Assembly: GCF_001697185.1 (NCBI RefSeq)
Contig: NZ_CP014224.1
Location: 3,084,501-3,148,500, forward strand
Length of the DNA: 64,000 nucleotides
Reading direction: 5' to 3'
Source of the DNA: Wenyingzhuangia fucanilytica
GTDB lineage: Bacteria > Bacteroidota > Bacteroidia > Flavobacteriales > Flavobacteriaceae
A program made the translations under genes and the position numbers. The notes under the pieces were generated by a model. It was not told the origin of the DNA. It searched no databases and saw only the letters and a program-made list of their open reading frames with translations. This document shows, piece by piece, positions 36,103 through 44,365 of this stretch; the stretch's first letter is position 1, and each line of letters begins with the position of its first letter.

Positions 36103-36516
36103 TCAAATTCTGATGACTCTAAGTAAGATGTATCTTTTACAAGATATTAAATGAGAAAACTTCTTAATAAAAGAAGCTTGTTGAATATAATCAATGATAA
36201 AATCACAAGTAGAAATAGCGTTCTTTTTTTCAAAATAAGAACTTGCAGAAGTAGTCTTTTTTAATGAGCTAATCTCATCGTCTTCACTATCTGTGATTTC
36301 AATTTCGCAATTGATTTTTTCAAAATGAAACAAACCAGACTTAGTAATATAAGTTTTAACATCAGAAGTATTATAACTTACATGTTCTGTTTGTATAAAA
36401 TCATCATTAGAATTATTTATATCAGCATTCGCACCAGACTTATAGGTAATAAGCTGGCTAAATCCACTTAAAAGGACTATGCTTAATAATAAATATTTAA
36501 TAAATAATTTCTTCAT
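36103..36516 (-). CDS. small exported protein of unknown function heading the RND operon
   Basis: A 137-residue protein not assigned to a known family. Residues 1-22 are a hydrophobic signal or anchor (MKKLFIKYLLLSIVLLSGFSQ). The middle is polar and acidic (ITDSEDDEISSLKKT), with three Cys (KINCEIE, STCDFI, ISCKRY). The end, KRYILLRVIRI, is basic and hydrophobic. From memory, flavobacterial genomes carry similar short proteins ending in a LFRVFRI-like tail upstream of RND pumps, so it may be a family tied to efflux. It is read in the same direction as the adaptor gene, 159 bp upstream of it, and is probably co-transcribed. Confidence 0.6.
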   Translation of the reverse strand: MKKLFIKYLLLSIVLLSGFSQLITYKSGANADINNSNDDFIQTEHVSYNTSDVKTYITKSGLFHFEKINCEIEITDSEDDEISSLKKTTSASSYFEKKNAISTCDFIIDYIQQASFIKKFSHLISCKRYILLRVIRI

Positions 36517-36853
36517 TTCGAGGCGAAATTACACAAAGTCAGTAATTGAAACAAATATTACATCAATAAAAAAACATCAATTAAAATCTTTAAACACCTA
36601 TATTCAAGATATTTAACAAAAACCATTTAGTTTTCTCTATACACATTAATGATAATATCACTGTTTTAAAACTTGTATAACTACTATTATACCAAACCGT
36701 TTAAAATCATCATAAAAATAATATCATTTAAAGCAAAACATAAAGTTTTACGAATATGCTAAGAATTAATATATTAAAATTCGACTTTATTAAGTTGAAA
36801 TATTATATTTGCAGACTTACACAAAAAATACGTAGAGAAAATACATATAAAAA
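36517..36853. other. 337-bp divergent promoter region
   Basis: AT-rich region between the efflux operon and secDF. TATATTTG at 36804-36811 is an exact -7 element reading towards secDF, and TGACTTTG on the minus strand (36532-36539) is a one-mismatch -7 candidate for the efflux operon. No hairpin, gene or repeat was seen in the rest. Confidence 0.5.
36804..36811 (+). promoter_or_regulatory. -7 promoter element of secDF
   Basis: TATATTTG, exact TAnnTTTG, 42 nt before the ATG at 36854. Confidence 0.55.
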
Positions 36854-39820
36854 ATGCAAAACAAAGGACTTATCAGACTATTTGCCATCCTTTTCGGATT
36901 AGTGAGTTTGTACTCTTTATCTTTTACTTTTTTCGCAAATAAAGTAGAAAAAGAAGCGCTTACTTACGCAACAGCAAATGCAAAAGAAAACGACGGAAGA
37001 GAAATTGCTAAATTAGAAAAGAAATATCTAGACTCTGTAGCTAACATACCTGGAGTATTAGGTTTTGGAGATTTCACTTACAACGACATTAAAGACAAAG
37101 AAATTAACTTAGGTCTTGATTTAAAAGGTGGAATTAACGCAACTTTACAAGTTTCTGTTAAAGACATTTTAATTGGATTGTCTAACGACTCTAAAAACCC
37201 GATTTTTAACCAAGCTTTAGAAGCAGCTACTGCTGCTCAAAAAAACTCATCAAGTAGTTATTTTGAATTGTTTTACCAAGAGTTTGAAAAAATTGCTGGT
37301 GATACTAAATTAAGTGACCCATCTATTTTTGGAACTAAAAACTTAAGAGAAAAAATTACTTTTAACACTACTAATGCTGAGGCTAAAGATATTTTAGCAG
37401 GTGAAATTGATGCTTCTATTTCTACAGCATTCCAAGTATTACGTTCTCGTATTGATAAGTTTGGAGTAACTCAACCTAACATCCAAAGAATTGGTACTTC
37501 TGGAAGAATTTTAATTGAATTACCTGGAGCTAAAGATGTAGAGCGTGTTAAGAAATTATTACAGTCTACTGCAGAATTACAATTTTGGGAAGTATATACT
37601 GGACAAGAATTGGTTCAATTCTTAGTTGCTGCAAACCAAAAAGTATCTGAAATTATAGCTGCTGAAACTCCAAAAGAAAAATCAGAAGTTAAAAAAGATG
37701 CATCTGCTGATGACTCTATTGATGCTTTATTAGGAGAAGCAAAAACGGAAAACGATTCAATTTCTGCTAACAACAAAACAAGTTTATTTAGCTTTTTACA
37801 ACCAACTGGTCAAGCTTCATCTGTAATTGGATACGCTGCTGTTAAAGATACTGCTAAAGTAAACGAGTACTTAAATAACAAACAAGTTAGAGCTTTATTA
37901 ACTGGTGAATATAAGTATGCTAAGTTCTTATGGGATGCAAAAGCTACTAATGATGTTTTACCATTATACGCTATTAAATCTAACAGAACAGATAAAGCAC
38001 CTATTGAAGGAGATGTTATTTCTGATGCTAGTCAACAATTTGATCAATTAGGTTCTCACCCTGAAGTTAGCATGACTATGAACGGAAATGGATCTAAATT
38101 ATGGGCTAAAATGACTGCAGAAAACAAAGGTAAATTTGTAGCTGTAGTATTAGATAACTACGTGTACACTGCACCAAGAGTTAACGATGCTATTACAGGA
38201 GGTAGAACATCTATTTCTGGAAACTTTACTATTGAAGAAGCTACAGATTTAGCAAACGTTTTAAAAGCTGGTAAATTACCTGCTGCTGCTCACATTATTC
38301 AATCAGAAGTTGTAGGGCCATCATTAGGACAAGAGGCTATTAATGCATCATTAATCTCATTCGCACTTGCTATTGTATTGGTGTTAGGATGGATGATTTT
38401 ATATTATGGAAAAGCAGGATGGTTTGCTGATGTTGCTTTGTTAGTAAACATTTTATTCATCTTTGGAATTTTAACTTCTTTTGGAGCGGTGTTAACATTA
38501 CCTGGTATTGCCGGGATTATTTTAACCATTGGTATGTCTGTAGATGCTAACGTAATTATTTTCGAAAGCATTAAAGAAAACTTAAGATCTGGTAAAGGAA
38601 TTACTGCGGCTATTGATGGAGGATTTAGTATTAAAGGAGCATTGTCTGCTATTATTGATGCTAACATTACTACACTTTTAACTGGTGGTATTTTATATGT
38701 ATTTGGAACAGGACCTATTCAAGGATTTGCTTTTACTTTAATCGTAGGTATTTTAACCTCTTTATTTACAGCAATTTTTATTACTAGATTGTTATTAGAT
38801 GCTGCTACAACTAAAGGAAAAACTTTAGCTTTTAGCACTCCAACTACTAAAAAATGGTTTACAGGAATTGAAATTGAGTTTTTACAAAAACGTAAAAAAG
38901 CATATATCTTATCTGCAATCATCATACTTATTGGTCTTGGTTCTTTATTTACGAACGGATTAAACTACGGAGTTGATTTTGTTGGAGGTAGAACTTACAC
39001 TGTTCGTTTTGACGAAACAGTAAAATCTAATGAAGTAGCTGCTTCTTTAAAAGAAGTATTTGGATCTGCTCCAGAAGTAAAAACATACGGAAACAACAAT
39101 CAATTAAAAATAACTACTAAGTATTTAATTGATGAAGAAGGTGCTGCTACCGATACAAAAGTTGAAACAGCTTTATATAACGGTTTAAAACCTTACTTAC
39201 CTGAAGGAACTTCTATGGAGGACTTTAAAGGTGGGTTTACAGGACAAACTATTGGTATTTTATCTTATGCTAAGGTAGAACCAACCATTGCTGATGATAT
39301 TAAAGAAGCTGCCGGATGGGCTATTATTGGATCCTTATTAGGAGTATTCTTATACATCTTATTAAGATTTAAAAAGTGGGAATACTCATTAGGAGCTGTT
39401 GCAGCAGTTTTCCATGATGTATTGGTTGTATTATCAGTATTCTCTATTACCTATAAGTTAATGCCATTTGATATGGAAATTGACCAAGCGTTTATTGCTG
39501 CTATCTTAACGGTAGTTGGATATTCATTAAACGATACGGTGGTAATTTTTGATAAAATTAGAGAGTTTACAGAAACTCATACCAAGTGGTCTATGAACGA
39601 TGTTGTAAACAAAGGATTAAGTTCTACTTTAGGACGTACCATCAACACTTCTATCACTACATTAGTTGTATTAATTGCCATCTTCTTATTTGGAGGAGAT
39701 AGTATTAAAGGATTTATGTTTGCTTTAATTATTGGAGTTGTAGTAGGTACTTACTCTTCATTATTTATCGCATCACCAATTATGTATGATGCAGTAAACA
39801 AAAAATCTTCAAAAAAATAA
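36854..39820 (+). CDS. secDF: protein translocase subunit SecDF (fused)
   Basis: A 988-residue fusion of SecD (about 1-620) and SecF (about 670-988), the form usual in Bacteroidota. SecD signatures are GLDLKGGINATLQV, VLRSRIDKFGVTQPNIQRIG and GRILIELPGAKD; SecF signatures are GVDFVGGRTYTVRFDE and VGYSLNDTVVIFDKIRE. About twelve membrane segments are expected. An Asp/Ser-rich insertion (KKDASADDSIDALLGEAKTEND) lies in the SecD periplasmic region. It uses the proton gradient to help proteins leave the SecYEG channel, which suits a genome with many outer-membrane and T9SS cargo proteins. Confidence 0.96.
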   Translation: MQNKGLIRLFAILFGLVSLYSLSFTFFANKVEKEALTYATANAKENDGREIAKLEKKYLDSVANIPGVLGFGDFTYNDIKDKEINLGLDLKGGINATLQVSVKDILIGLSNDSKNPIFNQALEAATAAQKNSSSSYFELFYQEFEKIAGDTKLSDPSIFGTKNLREKITFNTTNAEAKDILAGEIDASISTAFQVLRSRIDKFGVTQPNIQRIGTSGRILIELPGAKDVERVKKLLQSTAELQFWEVYTGQELVQFLVAANQKVSEIIAAETPKEKSEVKKDASADDSIDALLGEAKTENDSISANNKTSLFSFLQPTGQASSVIGYAAVKDTAKVNEYLNNKQVRALLTGEYKYAKFLWDAKATNDVLPLYAIKSNRTDKAPIEGDVISDASQQFDQLGSHPEVSMTMNGNGSKLWAKMTAENKGKFVAVVLDNYVYTAPRVNDAITGGRTSISGNFTIEEATDLANVLKAGKLPAAAHIIQSEVVGPSLGQEAINASLISFALAIVLVLGWMILYYGKAGWFADVALLVNILFIFGILTSFGAVLTLPGIAGIILTIGMSVDANVIIFESIKENLRSGKGITAAIDGGFSIKGALSAIIDANITTLLTGGILYVFGTGPIQGFAFTLIVGILTSLFTAIFITRLLLDAATTKGKTLAFSTPTTKKWFTGIEIEFLQKRKKAYILSAIIILIGLGSLFTNGLNYGVDFVGGRTYTVRFDETVKSNEVAASLKEVFGSAPEVKTYGNNNQLKITTKYLIDEEGAATDTKVETALYNGLKPYLPEGTSMEDFKGGFTGQTIGILSYAKVEPTIADDIKEAAGWAIIGSLLGVFLYILLRFKKWEYSLGAVAAVFHDVLVVLSVFSITYKLMPFDMEIDQAFIAAILTVVGYSLNDTVVIFDKIREFTETHTKWSMNDVVNKGLSSTLGRTINTSITTLVVLIAIFLFGGDSIKGFMFALIIGVVVGTYSSLFIASPIMYDAVNKKSSKK

Positions 39821-39843
39821 GACACTTATTTTTATAATATTTT

Positions 39844-39875
39844 AAACCGTTCTATTTTTAGAACGGTTTTTTTTA
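39844..39875 (+). terminator. intrinsic terminator after secDF
   Basis: AAACCGTTCTA, loop TTTT, TAGAACGGTTT followed by a run of T. Confidence 0.88.
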
Positions 39876-39891
39876 TCAATACAACTTTCAA

Positions 39892-40422
39892 ATGTTACAA
39901 ATTCACGATAAAGTATTCGAGCCTTATATAACAAAGCAAAAACTTTCTAACGCAGTAGAATCAATAGCCAATAAAATTGCTTTAGATTGTAAAAATGAAA
40001 CGCCCCTATTTTTAGGAGTTTTAAATGGATCGTTTATGTTTTGCAGTGACTTATTAAAAGCATACAAGACACCTTGTGAAATTAGCTTCATCAAATTAGC
40101 ATCCTATCAACAAACAAAATCTACAGGAAAAGTAAACCAATTAATAGGTTTAAACGAAGATTTAACCAACAGAACGGTAATTGTGGTAGAAGACATTATT
40201 GACACTGGAAACACCTTAGAAAAAATAGTAGCATTACTAAAACAAACCTCAGCAAAAGAAGTTAAAATTGCCACACTTTTCTTAAAACCAACTGTTTATA
40301 ACAAAGACATTAAAATAGATTATACTGGACTAGAAATTCCAAATCGTTTTATTTTAGGATATGGAATGGACTATGACGGATTGGGTAGAAATCTTGATGA
40401 AGTATATGTTTTAAAAGACTAA
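39892..40422 (+). CDS. hpt: hypoxanthine phosphoribosyltransferase
   Basis: A 176-residue purine-salvage enzyme of the type I PRTase fold. The PRPP-binding loop is VIVVEDIIDTGNTL (about residues 100-113), the flexible-loop Ser-Tyr region is LASYQQTKSTGKV, and the base-binding end is DYTGLEIPNRFILGYGMDYDGLGRNLDEVYVL. It makes IMP or GMP from hypoxanthine or guanine. It precedes adk by 108 bp, an order common in flavobacteria. Confidence 0.93.
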   Translation: MLQIHDKVFEPYITKQKLSNAVESIANKIALDCKNETPLFLGVLNGSFMFCSDLLKAYKTPCEISFIKLASYQQTKSTGKVNQLIGLNEDLTNRTVIVVEDIIDTGNTLEKIVALLKQTSAKEVKIATLFLKPTVYNKDIKIDYTGLEIPNRFILGYGMDYDGLGRNLDEVYVLKD

Positions 40423-40455
40423 TACAAGTTTCGTTATTCTTTTTTCAACAATTCA

Positions 40456-40474
40456 ACGGATATCCGTACATTTG
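40456..40474 (+). promoter_or_regulatory. adk promoter with overlapping palindrome
   Basis: TACATTTG (40467-40474) is an exact -7 element. The 12-bp perfect palindrome ACGGATATCCGT (40456-40467) abuts and shares one base with it. Distance to the adk ATG is 56 nt. Confidence 0.5.
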
Positions 40475-40530
40475 CTTTCTTTATTAAACTAATATTATTT
40501 TCTGATATACAGGAATTTAAAAAAATCTAG

Positions 40531-41103
40531 ATGAAAAACATTGTTTTATTTGGCCCTCCGGGAGCAGGAAAAGGAACTCAAGCAGAAGTTTTAAAAGATA
40601 AATACAATTTGGTTCACATTTCTACAGGAGATGTTTTCCGTTTTAACATGAAAAATGATACTGAATTAGGAGTATTAGCTAAGTCTTATATTGAAAAAGG
40701 ACAATTGGTTCCTGATGAAGTAACCATCAACATGTTAGAGGCTGAAGTTGAAAAAAATCCACAAGCAAACGGATTTATTTTTGATGGTTTTCCTAGAACA
40801 GAATCTCAAGCAGAGGCATTAGATGCTTTCTTATCTAAGAAAAATGCTGGAATAAATGGAATGATTGCTTTAGAGGTAAACGAAGAAGAATTAAAATCTC
40901 GTTTAACCGAAAGAGCAAAAACTAGTGGTCGTGCTGATGATGCTGACCCTGTTGTGATTCAAAAAAGAATTGACACTTACAACGCTGAAACAGCTCCTGT
41001 AAAAGACTATTACGAAAAACAAAACAAATATTACGGAATCAACGGTGTTGGTTCTATTGAAGGAATTACTGGGTTAATCTCTAACGTAGTAGATTCTTTA
41101 TAA
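40531..41103 (+). CDS. adk: adenylate kinase
   Basis: A 190-residue short-form adenylate kinase. The P-loop GPPGAGKGTQA begins at residue 8; other motifs are HISTGDVFR, GFIFDGFPRTESQAEAL and the LID Arg set ERAKTSGRADDADPVVIQKRI. There is no zinc-finger LID insertion. It interconverts AMP and ATP with two ADP. It stands between hpt and obgE; a hairpin with T-run at 41133-41176 may separate it from obgE. Confidence 0.97.
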   Translation: MKNIVLFGPPGAGKGTQAEVLKDKYNLVHISTGDVFRFNMKNDTELGVLAKSYIEKGQLVPDEVTINMLEAEVEKNPQANGFIFDGFPRTESQAEALDAFLSKKNAGINGMIALEVNEEELKSRLTERAKTSGRADDADPVVIQKRIDTYNAETAPVKDYYEKQNKYYGINGVGSIEGITGLISNVVDSL

Positions 41104-41111
41104 CAAATTAA

Positions 41112-41212
41112 GGCTTTTAGCCAATAGCACATGGCTATAAGCGTTTACTTGTAAATGCTTATAGCTTTTTATTTTATTATTCATTAGCTAAAGGTATTTA
41201 GGCCAATAGCCA
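41112..41212. repeat. hairpin and short direct repeats between adk and obgE
   Basis: CTATAAGCGTTTAC and GTAAATGCTTATAG (about 41132-41161) form a 14-bp stem with one G-U or mismatch, followed by CTTTTTATTTT, so it can act as a terminator. It is flanked by two direct copies of GCCAATAGC (about 41113 and 41204). Confidence 0.5.
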
Positions 41213-41224
41213 ATTGCTACAATC

Positions 41225-42223
41225 ATGACTGACGGGAATTTTATAGATTATATTAAAATATACGCTGCTTCTGGAAAAGGAGGACAAGGATCAATGCACT
41301 TACACAGAGAAAAGTTTATTGAAAAAGGTGGTCCTGATGGAGGTGATGGTGGACGTGGTGGACACGTTATTTTACGTGGAAACAAAGACATGTGGACACT
41401 ACACCATTTGCGATTTTTAAAACACAGTAGAGCTGGTCATGGAGGTGCTGGAGGAGCAAGTAGAAGTACTGGTGCAGACGGTGAAGACAAATATTTAGAA
41501 GTGCCATTAGGTACTATTGTTCGTAATGCAGACACGCAAGAAATTATGTTTGAAATTACCACTCATGGTGAAGAAGTAATTTTGTGCGAAGGTGGTAAAG
41601 GAGGTTTAGGAAACTGGCACTTTAAAAGCGCGACCAATCAAACTCCAAGATATGCACAACCCGGTATGCCTATTGTTGATGGTTGGTTTCAAATAGAATT
41701 AAAAATATTAGCCGATGTTGGTTTGGTAGGGTTTCCAAACGCAGGTAAATCAACTTTACTTTCGGTAGTAACTGCTGCAAAACCAAAAATTGCAGATTAT
41801 GCTTTTACAACTTTAAAACCTAATGTTGGAATTGTTGGATATAGAAATTACCAAAGTTTTGTAATGGCTGATATTCCTGGTATTATTGAAGGTGCCAACG
41901 AAGGAAAAGGTTTAGGTCATTATTTTTTACGTCATATTGAACGTAATTCTACTTTGTTATTTATGATTCCTGCTGATTCTGATGACATTAGAACAGATTA
42001 TAAAATTCTTTTAAACGAATTAGAACTACACAATCCAGAATTACTTCATAAAGACCGATTACTAGCAATAACTAAGTCAGACATGCTAGATGAGGAATTA
42101 AAAGCAGAAATGGAACAGGAGCTTCCTGAAGGTGTTAAAACACTTTTTATTTCATCAATAGCAAACATTGGTATTACAGAATTAAAAGATGAACTTTGGA
42201 AAATGTTAAATAAAGAAGCATAA
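41225..42223 (+). CDS. obgE: GTPase ObgE
   Basis: A 332-residue Obg GTPase. The Gly-rich Obg fold spans about 1-158 ([31 protein letters not shown]); the G domain follows with G1 [11 protein letters not shown]2 around [11 protein letters not shown]3 ADIPGIIEG and a G4-like TKSD. The protein ends soon after the G domain, without the C-terminal OCT domain found in Gram-positive Obg, as is usual in this phylum. It takes part in late ribosome assembly and stress control. Confidence 0.96.
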   Translation: MTDGNFIDYIKIYAASGKGGQGSMHLHREKFIEKGGPDGGDGGRGGHVILRGNKDMWTLHHLRFLKHSRAGHGGAGGASRSTGADGEDKYLEVPLGTIVRNADTQEIMFEITTHGEEVILCEGGKGGLGNWHFKSATNQTPRYAQPGMPIVDGWFQIELKILADVGLVGFPNAGKSTLLSVVTAAKPKIADYAFTTLKPNVGIVGYRNYQSFVMADIPGIIEGANEGKGLGHYFLRHIERNSTLLFMIPADSDDIRTDYKILLNELELHNPELLHKDRLLAITKSDMLDEELKAEMEQELPEGVKTLFISSIANIGITELKDELWKMLNKEA

Positions 42224-42241
42224 ACTTTGTTACATCAAACT

Positions 42242-42280
42242 AAAAAGGTCGATTTAGAAATTTCTAAATCGACCTTTTTA
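42242..42280 (+). terminator. intrinsic terminator after obgE
   Basis: A 38-nt perfect palindrome: AAAAAGGTCGATTTAGAAA joined directly to its complement, then T. Confidence 0.85.
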
Positions 42281-42300
42281 CAAACATGATTTTGATAAAA

Positions 42301-42334
42301 TTCTAAATTTCTTCCAAATTGATGTGTTATTTTG
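42301..42334 (+). promoter_or_regulatory. response-regulator box and promoter of the two-component operon
   Basis: TTCTAAATTTCTTCCAAATT (42301-42320) is two direct copies of TTCyAAATT with an 11-bp period. TTTG of a -7-like element (TTATTTTG) begins at 42331, exactly 30 nt after the box start. The same layout is found at 44301-44334. ATG 42339 follows after four bases. Confidence 0.65.
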
Positions 42335-42338
42335 CAAT

Positions 42339-43013
42339 ATGAAAATCCTAATCATAGAAGACGAAATAGAACTGGCTAAAGATATTATGAATTATCTTTC
42401 TAGCGAACAGTACCTATGTGAGTGGGTTACAAACTACAACAATGCTATAGAAAAAATATTTACTCATGAGTATGATTGTATTCTGTTAGATTTAATGTTA
42501 CCTGGAGGCAATGGAATCTCTATACTTGAAACGTTAAAACAACAAAGAAAGCAAGAAGGAGTAATTATTATCTCGGCAAAAAACTCTCTAGAAGACAAAA
42601 TTAAAGGGTTAAAATTAGGAGCTGATGATTATTTAGCCAAGCCTTTCCATCAAGCGGAATTGGCTGCAAGAATTGAATCTTTAATCAGAAGGAAGCAATT
42701 TGACAGCAACAATATCATCACCCAAAAAGAATTATCTATAGATATTCATTCTAAAACAGTTACAGTAAACAATCAACTTGTTAATCTTACCAAAAAGGAA
42801 TTTGACCTTTTGTTATTTTTTATCGGAAATAAAAACAAAGTACTGTCAAAAAGCACATTAGCAGAACATTTATCTGGTGATTTTGCAGATATGTTTGACA
42901 ATCACGATTTTGTGTATGCTCATGTAAAAAACCTAAAAAGAAAATTAAAAGAAAGTAACTGCAACGATTATCTTAAAACAATTTACGGAACAGGTTATAA
43001 ATGGGAACAATGA
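42339..43013 (+). CDS. OmpR-family response regulator
   Basis: Start taken at ATG 42339 (MKILIIEDEIELAKDI), giving 224 residues. The receiver domain has the acidic pair ED near residues 7-8, the phospho-Asp in CILLDLMLPGG (about residue 51), the Thr/Ser position in IIISAKN and Lys in YLAKPFH. The C-terminal winged helix ends with VYAHVKNLKRKLKESNCNDYLKTIYGTGYKWEQ. It overlaps the kinase gene by four bases (ATGA). The repeat box in its own promoter and the identical one before the TonB gene at 44366 suggest autoregulation and control of that receptor. Confidence 0.95.
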   Translation: MKILIIEDEIELAKDIMNYLSSEQYLCEWVTNYNNAIEKIFTHEYDCILLDLMLPGGNGISILETLKQQRKQEGVIIISAKNSLEDKIKGLKLGADDYLAKPFHQAELAARIESLIRRKQFDSNNIITQKELSIDIHSKTVTVNNQLVNLTKKEFDLLLFFIGNKNKVLSKSTLAEHLSGDFADMFDNHDFVYAHVKNLKRKLKESNCNDYLKTIYGTGYKWEQ

Positions 43014-44296
43014 CAAAATTACTAAACAGGCCTCTTAAAGCCTTTACTATTTATTCATTAATAATCTTAATTATTAGCATTCCAGTATATGTGTTAGTAG
43101 TAGATCGTATTTGGGTTGAAGAACTTGATGAAAACAACTGGTTAACCTTAGAACACACCAAAAAAAGACTAAAAGCAAAGGCATTTACTAGAAAAGATAT
43201 TGAAAAAATCAATCAAATTTGGGGTGAGCTACAGCCTGGTGTTTCAATTATAAAAAGTAATGATAAAGAAAAATTTAAAGACAGTGTTTACGAAGTAATT
43301 AGACCAAATTCTTATGATTTAGATGATGGAGAAGATCGCTTTAGAGGATTAAAATCATACTTAAACATTAATGGAGAACCTTATGAAATTACCATTGAAA
43401 CCAATGTTGAAGAAGCTGACCAAACATTAATAGCAATAGCATTGGTTACTTTATGTTTCTTTTTATTGTTAATTATTGGTTTTATATTACTCAACCGAAA
43501 AATCGCCATCAATAGCTGGAAACCTTTTTACAAAACATTACAATCTTTAAAACTATTTGACATTACTAAAGACACCAGTATTAAATTGGTTAAAACGGAC
43601 ATTCAAGAGTTTCAAGAACTAAATTATTCATTAGAAAAATTAGTAAAAAACAATAGTAACGCCTATCAACAGCAAAAGTTATTTATAGAAAATGCCTCAC
43701 ATGAACTGCAAACTCCCATTGCATTATTAAAATCTAAATTAGATTTGCTAATTCAAGAAAAAGAAGTTACTCCTAAAATAGCTGAAATAATCAATAACAT
43801 AGAAATACCATTATCTAGGTTGTCTAGAATTAATAAAAATTTATTGATTCTTGCCAAAGTAGAAAATCGACAATACAATGAATTAGAGAGTTTACATGTT
43901 GACCATTTTATCAATACCTCTTTTTTATTGTTAAGTGATTACATCAATAGCAAAAACATAACTGTAACTCAAAATATCAAAAACACTATTGAAGTACAGG
44001 CAAATTATTTTTTGCTAGAAACACTAATCAACAACTTATTATCTAACGCTATTAGGCATACACTTGTTGATGGAGAAATTAAAATAAAACTAGAAAACAA
44101 TACACTGTTTATTAGCAACTCAGGAAAAACTGCTTTACATAAAGAACAGTTATTTGAGCGTTTTTCTAGCTTGTCTCAAGAAAAATCAAGTAGTGGATTA
44201 GGGCTTGCTATTATTAAAGAGATTGTAAACAAATACAAATGGAGCATTAATTATCATTATCAAAACGGATTCCATACATTTTATATTCAATTCTAA
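43010..44296 (+). CDS. sensor histidine kinase
   Basis: Start at ATG 43010 (MTKLLNRPLK), which overlaps the regulator stop as ATGA; an ATG three codons upstream is possible. The 428-residue protein has membrane segments at about 10-30 and 145-165 enclosing a periplasmic sensor region of about 110 residues. A HisKA domain follows with the phospho-His in ENASHELQTPIALLKSK, then a HATPase with the N-box LINNLLSNAIRHT and a G-box in SSSGLGLAIIKEIV. The sensed signal is unknown; the neighbouring TonB receptor may be its target. Confidence 0.94.
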   Translation: MTKLLNRPLKAFTIYSLIILIISIPVYVLVVDRIWVEELDENNWLTLEHTKKRLKAKAFTRKDIEKINQIWGELQPGVSIIKSNDKEKFKDSVYEVIRPNSYDLDDGEDRFRGLKSYLNINGEPYEITIETNVEEADQTLIAIALVTLCFFLLLIIGFILLNRKIAINSWKPFYKTLQSLKLFDITKDTSIKLVKTDIQEFQELNYSLEKLVKNNSNAYQQQKLFIENASHELQTPIALLKSKLDLLIQEKEVTPKIAEIINNIEIPLSRLSRINKNLLILAKVENRQYNELESLHVDHFINTSFLLLSDYINSKNITVTQNIKNTIEVQANYFLLETLINNLLSNAIRHTLVDGEIKIKLENNTLFISNSGKTALHKEQLFERFSSLSQEKSSSGLGLAIIKEIVNKYKWSINYHYQNGFHTFYIQF

Positions 44297-44300
44297 AAAA

Positions 44301-44334
44301 TTCTAAATTTCTTCTAATTTGAATTAGACATTTG
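44301..44334 (+). promoter_or_regulatory. response-regulator box and promoter of the TonB receptor gene
   Basis: TTCTAAATTTCTTCTAATTT (44301-44320) differs from the box at 42301 at two positions. TTTG starts at 44331, again 30 nt after the box start, within GACATTTG (one mismatch to the -7 consensus). ATG at 44366. Confidence 0.62.
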
Positions 44335-44365
44335 TCTTGTAAATAATTTTACCAAAAAGTATCAA

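Noticed and set aside
36826-36840. Single TACGTA near the secDF start
   Set aside because: One isolated hexamer without a second copy; expected by chance and unlike the cluster at 54098-54173.
41112-41212. Riboswitch upstream of obgE
   Set aside because: Only one simple hairpin with a T-run is visible; it is better explained as a terminator or dispersed repeat.
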